Below are positions 56,671 through 64,000 of a DNA stretch of 64,000 bases, piece after piece. The translations under genes and the position numbers were made by a program. This stretch comes from Ehretia macrophylla (Eukaryota; Streptophyta; Magnoliopsida; Boraginales; Ehretiaceae): the NCBI GenBank assembly GCA_037974665.1, contig CM075771.1:20185425-20249424 (forward strand), given 5' to 3'. Positions within the stretch are counted from its first letter, which is position 1, and every line of letters starts with the position of its first letter. The notes beneath the pieces were generated by a model. The model saw nothing but the letters and a program-made list of their open reading frames with translations. It ran no database searches and was not told the DNA's origin.

Positions 56671-56865
56671 TTATCATGTTTTTGGCGGAGAACATGAATA
56701 AACTCCATCTTATCATGTTTTTGGCGGAGAACATGAATAAAATCCATCTTATCATGTTTTTGGTGGAGAACATGGATAAACTCCATGTTATAATGTTTTT
56801 GGCGGAGTACATGATTAAACTCCATCTTATCATGTTTTTGGCAGAGAACATGATTAAACTCCATC
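56671..56865 (-). repeat. 39-bp hairpin repeat, 5 copies (unit Mb)
   Basis: Same unit and location relative to ORF2 as in the plus units. One copy has TATAATG in place of TATCATG, weakening its stem. Confidence 0.9.
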
Positions 56866-56872
56866 TTCTGGA

Positions 56873-58172
56873 TTACAATGGTGTAAATATGTCGTGACAA
56901 TCATCTTCATTGTCGTCAGCATAGTCTGTTGATACTGATACCTGGTCTGAGGCAAGTTCTTTGAGATGCATCATAATAGGTTGCATCTCATCATAGCTAG
57001 TTGCAGCTGTGAGCTGGGTCTGAAGGTGATTCTTGAAGGAGATGAACTCCTGCTGTTCTGGTTGAATCGCCTTTTTCTATTTCTGATTGGCTACGAGCCA
57101 TGCTTGCACTGTAGGAGTTGAACAAGAACTGTTGTTCATCTTATCCCACCACTTGACTTTGTGGTTTCTTCTGAAAACTGGTATAGCTTGCTGGTTTTCG
57201 AAAGATGTCTGTTTGAATACAAACTCTGATTTGAAAATCCATGTTACAAAGAACATTCTATAAAACACAAAAAATGGTGGAAGGTAGGCAAGGTGATCTG
57301 GTGCCTGCCAATTTTCTGTGAAATACTGGAATCCTTTGAACACTAATTCTGTTAAAATGTCTGTAATAGGACCATATGATGCCCACCACTAGATAAACCA
57401 ATATGGGACCTCAACTGGAAAACTGTTTTTAAATAAAAAGAACCATGACAAATTATGCTTATCATTTTGGCGAAAAAAGTATCTAAACCATGCCGAAATA
57501 TAATCATAATATGTATAGTCTCTGAAAATAGCGTCGACTGGAAGCTATTTGGTTTTGTGTGGGGGTTGTCCCCATTGATCAAGAGTGATCACTGTCTGGA
57601 GTTTGGCCTTAATGTGGCTGTACTCGCTTGGTTGGAGATCACTATTGTTTGGAATGAACTCTATGGATTTTGTTGCTATAAGAATGGCCTCATAGTAACT
57701 ATGGGATTTAAATGTGTTTTTTGGGATATAGTATGACTGTGGGTGAAGAAATGCCTGAGCAAACTCAACGGCAGTAATGTTTGGATTATGTTTAAAATGT
57801 GCTGGTTTTGTTACAAGAATCTGGTCAAAGACGTTCTTGTAAATGTATGGTGATGACTCTTTGGGTTCTAGAGTTACTGGTTTGGGTTTGGTAACAAAGG
57901 GCTTAAACTTGTTACTGACCGGTTTGTGAAGACGATGTACCTGCAAAACCTGCATGAACACCGGTTAACTGCTTCTATGGGGTCAACGACCCTAAAACTG
58001 TGGGGTTTCTACCTAGGGGTGGCTGGGTAGAATATGGTATATAGGTTATTTGTTTATCTTTAACCTTTACTGGGGTTGATGTCTGTGTTGGAGCAATTGG
58101 TGCTAAGGCTTTCTGTGCATAAGAGCTGATGTCGAATGCCTTTGCTTTGCCTTTGTTTTTCTTGGGTGCCAT
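56873..58172 (-). pseudogene. Viral unit Mb: ORF2, broken
   Basis: MAPKKNKGKAKAF start at 58172. It lacks the two stops shared by P1 and P2 but has its own: TAG at 57975-57977, TAG near 57545-57547 and another near 57390. Aromatic-rich central domain and C-terminal FTPL end as in the others. Confidence 0.75.
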
Positions 58173-58410
58173 TGTTTGCTAAGTTAGGAAGGAGAGATGA
58201 TCGATCCTGCAAATGGTTAGAATCAATATATATAGAAAGAATTACGGAATTGAAATGTTATCAATTCTGCTTTTGGATCTGAAAACTGGTTTCAATCTAC
58301 TTGATGCGGTGGACTTGAAACTGTCCATTTGAATTCGCTAAATGAATTCCTGATCTCCGCCTCTACTAATACCTATAAAATGAAAAGAAAATGGTATTCC
58401 CACAAGAATC

Positions 58411-58813
58411 CTATGTGATAGGCACATGACCTGTCAGAAATTCTCTGGTTAGAAAATCAGGGATGAGATTAGTTTAGAGATCCTAAAAATCTCTGCAACT
58501 ATGTCTTATCTCGCAGAATGTCTGGAAATTTTTCTGCAAAATCAAGAGTTCTTTGGATAAGGGTGATTTTCCCAAAAGAAATCATGTGTCCAAGAAATCT
58601 GATTTTTGTCTGGTAAAGCTTAATCTTGGGTGCAGAAACCACAATACCGTTTTTTCTGATTACATCAAAGAAAATATGCAAATGTTTCCAATGTTGATGA
58701 ATGTCATTACTGAAAACTAAAACATCATCAATGTAAACAATTGTAAAATCAGTGAACTAATTAAAAATCTGGTTCATGATATTCTGGAATTCTGAAGGTG
58801 TATTCTTAAGCCC
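58411..58813 (-). pseudogene. Viral unit Mb: RT palm-thumb fragment joined to RNase H tail
   Basis: The only RT sequence in the array. Minus strand: GLKNTPSEFQNIMNQIF, a stop, then TIVYIDDVLVFSND with the catalytic YIDD (58735-58724), then the KTKIRFLGH-like and FLGSLN blocks. It passes directly to LIPDFLTREF, the last residues of RNase H, and TAG 58413-58411. A TAG near 58497 also interrupts. The N-side is fused to the CCHC region, so protease and RT fingers are deleted. Confidence 0.85.
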
Positions 58814-60740
58814 AATTAATGATCTGACTCTGCAATCTTTTGTAAAGTGTCATGGTTTACCACATTTATAACAACCTGTGGATTTCTGTTGTCTGTTATC
58901 ATGTTTACCATGTCTTGGTTTCCAATTCCTTTGTGGAAACTTAAGGTAATATTTTTTTTTATTGTATGGTTTGTTGCAAAACTTCTGGTTATATCTTTGT
59001 CCAATGGATTTGTAATGATTCTTACATGTTCTAGAGAAAATTATGGATTTATGTGTTTTCTGAGTATGGGGTGGTCGAATACTTTCCGTACCATACTGTT
59101 CACACCAATTTTATAATTCTTTTCTGTTAGACAATTTTTTCAATTGTGCCTTGAAACGAAGATCAGTGTAAATCTTCAAAGCAGTCTTGTTGATATGGGA
59201 GATAATATCCCCATATGTCATTATATCATAATCTAATCCTGAAAATTCAAGTGAAATGTCATCATTCACTTGCTGAGCAAACAACTTTGGAAGTCCAGAT
59301 AAAAATCTTTATTTCCAATAGCTGGCGTTGTTGTCAGATTTTTGGTATAATTTACTGAGAAAGACATCCTTATACCATCGGAAGTCTTGGAGAGTACGAC
59401 ATCTGAGGTTCTGAAGGATTTCAGATGTTCGTTCCTAATAAACAATAGGATCACCTATGAAATGGTAAGTGATGTCGTAGACTAAGGCTGATAGAGACTC
59501 TGTCTAACCTTGATCATTGACAACGGGTTCTCATTGTTCATTAGTTTTCACCATGTTAAGGATACTGTTTTTGGTGGCCTCATTGAGGTGATCATCCCAC
59601 CATCCTTTGAGTTGGCCATTGAAGCCAAGAATGATATTTTTGGTTACTGCTCTTTCTGAAACAGCTTGTTTATATATGTTACCGATGATGATCATCTATT
59701 TAGTAACATTGAGAATTTGGTATTTTGTCATACCCTCTATGTTCCATTCATAGACTTGAGTACCTGAATAGGCTCTCTGAGAATGGGATTATTCAATTTG
59801 AAGATCTGAGGTGAAGGTCTGGGATATAAATTCTTTGTATCGGGGAAAGAAATTCTATTGATGTTGATAATATCCCTCCTAGAATTCTGTGAATATGAGG
59901 ACTCACAATCAGAATTACTATCTGACTGTTTGAGAACTTTAAAAGCTGGCTGGCCCGATGAAGGTTTTGATTTCTTGGATCTGGAAATCAGCTCCTGGAG
60001 AAGTTTAGTGTTCTTATCTTCTGTGGATTCCAATTTTGGAATAAAGCTGGAAATCTTAAAAGGTAAAACCTTGATTGGAGATTCTGGTTTAACCTTTGAA
60101 CTGGTTAATTTAAGAGAATCAAATGGTTTTGTCAAAGAAACAGGGGTCTGTTCAATTGACTTCTGGATTGATTCAATAGGTTTAACTGGAGTTACAGAAT
60201 TCTATTTTTCAAGAATATCTTCGATATTCTGAACTTGTTTCTGAAGAGTAACAACTAAAAGATTGGTCCAATTATTTTGTTGAGCCAAGTCTTTTAGTTC
60301 TAGTTGTTCTGAAATGATAACTGGTTTTAAGTCTATGGTTCCCTTCTTGGTAGGGAGCTTTGTTGTTTGAAATGGAGGATGTTCCGATTCAATGACTTGT
60401 GTGGAATTAGGTAAATTCCATTTTCTTGTTCTTGCTGTAAGAACATTGATGTTCAATGGTTTATTTCTGTGTGTAAACCAAAGAAAAAATGGTATATTGA
60501 GTCTGACAATCTGCATGGCTTGGATCAATTGGTCCTTTGATTGCCATAACTGTTCATTAGTGTGGTTTTTGAAATACCACTCTCTGATAGTCTTGTTCTT
60601 GTTTGAAAGAAATTCTTCTTTCAGGGCTTGAACATCCCTTTCAAAAACTTCTGTCAGCATATTGATGCCGAAGTCAGAGGCTGAAGGGTTGAAATCAACA
60701 GACGATGTATCTGTTGGTTCAAATTTTGGATAGATTGGGC
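58814..60740 (-). pseudogene. Viral unit Mb: coat protein and CCHC
   Basis: Minus strand from the TSSVDFNPS linker through MLTEVFERDVQALKEEF, the Lys/Pro-rich region and the coat core (QLKGWWDDH, ITYHFIGD, DFRWYKDVFLSKLYQ) to the knuckle at about 58858-58817, where a Tyr/His-type change (GKP.HFTKDC) weakens the CCHC. Several stops and small frameshifts. Confidence 0.8.
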
Positions 60741-60972
60741 GAGTAGTCTGGTCTTCAATTCTGATTCCAATTGGAACAAATTGAGTCTGTGTTCTGCTTG
60801 TTGATGGTAAGTCAACAAAGCCTGGAGTAGGGTCAGAAATATTAATCCTAGAGATGCTGGAAACTGAACGGGATAAAACTGATTCCCTATTTCCTCTATC
60901 TATTTTAACTGAAACAGTACCATCCTTATATTGGACGATCTGCTCAATTCTGGAGTTCTGTATGTTCTGTTC

Positions 60973-61720
60973 TTAAACAGCTGGTTTGGTGGCATTTTCA
61001 ATGTTCCACCATTCTGGAAGTGAAACATCGTTACACTTTATGGTTCTGGGTATGTTAACTATTGATATGTTTTTATCCATGTTCCATAAAAGAGTTTTCC
61101 CTTTCTTTCTAGGTCTGGTTACAGATCTGGGATTTAATTTCGTAGTCATCAATTTATAATTAAAATGATATATAACTTCATATGCATGTGTACCACAATC
61201 AACATAATAGTTATATGTCTTAATGTCTAATTGAAGTGCTTTCATAACATGAGGACATATAAGTAATATGGTATAATCTAGAAAACAATTAAAGAAAACT
61301 GGACCATTACATAGACTAGTTTCTACTAATCTTAGTAATGAATCGTTGTCTCTAAGTAATCTACAATCTCTAAGGGCTAGATATATACTGGTATCTAGAC
61401 CTTCTCTGCTAAGAGGCCTAAGTGCGACTTGCACATGACCTATATGAAGAAACCTATAGTTGTTTCTTTTGGCTCTGCCAAGTGACTTATGTGAAAAGAG
61501 TCTAATACTTTGCTGGTCACTGGTTAATGGCATTATTTCTTCCTTACATCTAATTGTAAATGGAGATTTTAGGTCGATGAGACCCTTCTGGTAAATCTCT
61601 TCTACTCTCATCTTAGGAGGTTTCCAATTATTTAACTCTCCTACTGTCCATTTTTTGTTCTGTTTTAGCTATGATATTATTATCTGTATTAGTTGAGATG
61701 GAACTACTACTAGAAGCCAT
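60973..61720 (-). pseudogene. Viral unit Mb: movement protein, broken
   Basis: ATG at 61720. An extra base in a T-run near 61650 shifts the frame. The core is open from 61611 to 60973 (VQVALRPLSREGLDTSIYLALRDCR), ending at a TAA that replaces a sense codon of other units. Confidence 0.8.
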
Positions 61721-61893
61721 TACAACTACTCGATATATCTTAAACTTACGATCTTCGAATCTACGGTGTGTTTCTCGGGAAACCTAGAGTCTACTGCCCT
61801 TCTGCGGGTCTTACCTACTCCCTAACCCTCACCACGTTGCAGATAAAGGTACGTTTTAGATAAAGATACGTTGCTAAGACAAACCTAATAGTT

Positions 61894-61911
61894 GCTCTGG
61901 CTCTGATACCA
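61894..61911 (-). other. Primer-binding site of unit Mb
   Basis: Complement reads TGGTATCAGAGCCAGAGC, full consensus match. Confidence 0.88.
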
Positions 61912-62095
61912 GAAACAACCCAGAAACATATAGATAAAGAAAGCCATGATAGAAAGTGGAATAAATATGGAACAGATAAGAAATTAAACAAAAGAAATAA
62001 GCAAAAGATGAAGAAAAAAGGAGACGAATGTCTCTTACTTGCTATTAGATGAACTGGAAGTACTGTGTTACACTATGGTTGTACAGGAGTGCCAT
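61912..62095 (-). other. Unit Ma: ORF2 deleted, start codon joined to leader
   Basis: At 62090/62091 the region around the ORF2 ATG (GCAAGCAATGGCAC) joins directly to the leader sequence TCCTGTACAACCATAGTG. All of ORF2, the 39-bp repeats and most of the promoter region are missing in this unit. Confidence 0.8.
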
Positions 62096-62333
62096 TGCTT
62101 GCTAAGTCAGGAAGGAAAGATGATCGATCCTACAAATGGTTAGAAGCAATATATAAAGAAATAATTACGGAATTGAAATGCTATCAATTCTGCTTCTGGA
62201 TTTGAAAACTTGTTTCAATCTACTTGATGCAGTGGACTTGAAACTGTCCATTTGAATTCGCTAAATGAATTCCTGATGTCCGCCTCCGGCAATACCTATA
62301 AAATGAAAAGAAAATGGTATTCCCGCAGGAATC

Positions 62334-64000
62334 CTATGTGATAGGCACATGGCCTGTTAGAAATTCTCTGGTTAGAAAATCAGGGCTGAAATTATCCTTT
62401 CCCTTGATATATTCTATATCAAAATCAAAAATAGATTTTTGTTGTTTAGCAATCTGCTCATCAATTCTGAGACTCTGTATATCTTGTTAAAGGAAACTGA
62501 TCAGGTTTTCCTTATTCTAGATCGAGTTAATATCTCTTCATTGTAAAGAATAGTAAAACTCAAATAGGATTGGTTTACCCAAAACACTAGTAGATATTCC
62601 TTGTTTTGTTACAGTCATGGGAAATAACTGCTAAAGGAATAGATTCCCGAGAATGACTTGGGAATTCAACTGTTTAATCAGCACAAAGCTGGTCGAAAAA
62701 CAAACACCTTGATTGCACACATGTGCATTAGATAATTTGTACCGAATCTGAAGTCTGGTAGAGTCAGCTGTAGAAAGCTTATCTTTGGTTATCGCAAAGA
62801 ATCTGGAAGGAATTAGACTTTCTTGGATGCAGTTCATATCTGCTCCTGAGTCTAATAAGACAATGGTTTCCAATTTGAAATAATTGATTCTGATGGTTAA
62901 CTGGACATACCACTTCTGGTACGTAATTCTGTTGAGAAGATTAAAGTAATCTTCTGTAGGGGAAGAAGTACCTGTTTCTGCTTCTTTTAGTTTGCCTAAA
63001 GCAATCTGAGTCTGTTTGTCAAGTTGTTCATCCTGGGGAGGATGTTCTTGATGATCAAGTTGGCTTTCAACTAGAAGAATGAGAACATCTTGCTGGAGAT
63101 ATTCATGGTCAATTTTGAGGTTATCAATCTCTTGACCATGCTCTTTTCTGAGTTGTTGAATCTTAATTTTCAACTGATTGATCTATCTTTGGAGATCAGA
63201 GATTCCAACTGGCTGGGATTTCATTTTCTGGAAATGACTGAGAATATCAGAATAATTTGTATTCTTAATTTCAGTCTGATGTGTTATGGACAAAGGTTTC
63301 TTTTCCTCTTTCTGATCCATAAGTTCTTTTAGTCTGAGAAGATAGGCTTGCTTCTCTTCTGGGTCATTAATCTTACAGATCATATCGATCATAAGACTAT
63401 GGGAATCTGTGAGGACATTAAGTCATTTCTGGCAGAAACATGCTCCTTTACTAGGACATGCACATTCCTGGTCGGAGTTGGAAGAATTACTGGAATAGTA
63501 GTCTGTTCCAATTTGATTTATGTTATCTTCGTCAGAGTAATCTAAAGAAGAACTGGATGATGATTCAAGATCATCGATGGATTGGAGTATTCTGCTCTTT
63601 GTTGCTTTATCTAATTCTAATGATTGAATTATTGATCTGACTCTACAATCTTTTGCAAAGTGTCCTGGTTTACCACATTTATAACAGCCTGTGGATTTCT
63701 ATTGTTTGTTATCATGTTTACCATGTCTTGGTTTCCAATTCCTTTGTGGAAACTTCTGGTAATGTTTCTTTTTATTGTATGGTTTGTTGCCATATTTCTT
63801 GTTATATCTTTGTCCAATGGATTTGTAATGATTCTTATATGTTCTGGAGAAAATTCTGGATTTATGTATTTTCTCAGTATGGGGTGGTCGAATACTTTCC
63901 ATACCATACTGTTCACACCAATTTCTTATTTCTTTTCTGTTAGACAGTTTTTTCAGTTGTGCCTTGAAACGAAGATCGGTGCAAATCTTCAAAGCAGTCT
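62334..64000 (-). pseudogene. Viral unit Ma: coat C-terminus, CCHC, protease, RNase H tail (runs off window)
   Basis: Minus strand, open at the window end. CCHC near 63690-63649, acidic Ser/Asp segment, coiled-coil-like region, and protease LLDSGADMNC near 62855. The RT and RNase H cores are removed at the same DEQIAKQ / IFDFDIEYIKG junction (62460-62430) as in P1 and P2. Stops near 63424, 63183 and 62631. Confidence 0.85.

Larger units (their letters stand above)
36593..64000. mobile_element. Endogenous caulimovirid (florendovirus-like) array, inverted, continues past window
   Basis: Plus-oriented units run 36593-52136 and minus-oriented units 52136-64000. Units are bounded by tRNA-Met primer sites at 41114, 50157, 55539 and 61894. 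Gene order: movement protein, coat protein, CCHC, protease, (RT/RNase H lost), ORF2, 39-bp repeats, non-coding promoter region. A second ORF of unknown function downstream of a movement-to-RNase H polyprotein fits florendoviruses (inference). All coding regions are degraded; see individual entries. Confidence 0.88.

Noticed and set aside
36593..64000. Functional, replication-competent virus
   Set aside because: No unit contains a complete RT or RNase H, and all polyprotein and ORF2 frames carry stops, frameshifts or deletions.

Overview
The window looks like nuclear DNA of a eudicot plant. It is AT-rich, and its two intact genes are three-exon wall-associated-kinase-like (WAK-like) receptor kinases with GT-AG introns. 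Around them lie Copia LTR retrotransposons, TRIM/SMART-size LTR elements, MITEs and a large integrated caulimovirid (plant pararetrovirus). The species cannot be read from the sequence. No tRNA, rRNA, CRISPR or bacterial-type feature was seen.

Region 1 (1-30.5 kb) is a decayed tandem WAK-like cluster, all on the minus strand. WAK-A (2451-6240, 791 aa) and WAK-C (26551-29700, about 797 aa) have intact reading frames after splicing. WAK-B, between them, is a wreck. Its exon 1 is split by two different Copia elements (17513-22501 and 22557-25276), each with its own 5-bp target duplication. It also has stop codons in exons 1, 2 and 3, a frameshift in the membrane segment, a deletion of about 580 bp removing the kinase C-lobe, and no signal peptide. 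Two more loci survive only as last-exon tails (9709-9780 and about 30396-30460). The gene flanks are duplicated too, including a 290-bp unit repeated five times at 393-1790. Small mobile elements fill the spacers and introns: a 241-bp TRIM with LTRs and target duplication, a second TRIM-like family, a palindromic Tourist-type MITE, a Mutator-type MITE with 10-bp duplications, and TTTGTTTGC-type MITEs.

Region 2 (30.7-35.4 kb) is a nearly pristine Copia element of Ale/Retrofit type. Its 187-bp LTRs differ at one position, it has a perfect target duplication, and its gag-pol frame is broken only by two TGA codons six bases apart. It sits beside the remains of a fifth WAK-type duplicon.

Region 3 (35.6-36.6 kb) has a CACTA-type terminus, three adjacent hairpins and a (TA)13 tract.

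Region 4 (36593-64000, running off the window) is an endogenous pararetrovirus array. Its gene order is tRNA-Met primer site, movement protein, coat protein, CCHC knuckle, aspartic protease, RT/RNase H, separate ORF2, then a non-coding region. This resembles florendoviruses (inference). About two and a half head-to-tail units run on the plus strand to about 52136. There the orientation flips and about two and a half units run on the minus strand, forming a giant inverted repeat. Nearly every unit lacks RT and RNase H at what looks like the same junction. One minus unit keeps an RT palm fragment with YIDD. Different units have lost different modules. A 2.79-kb solo LTR interrupts one unit. All viral reading frames carry stops or deletions, except one 323-codon movement-protein frame.
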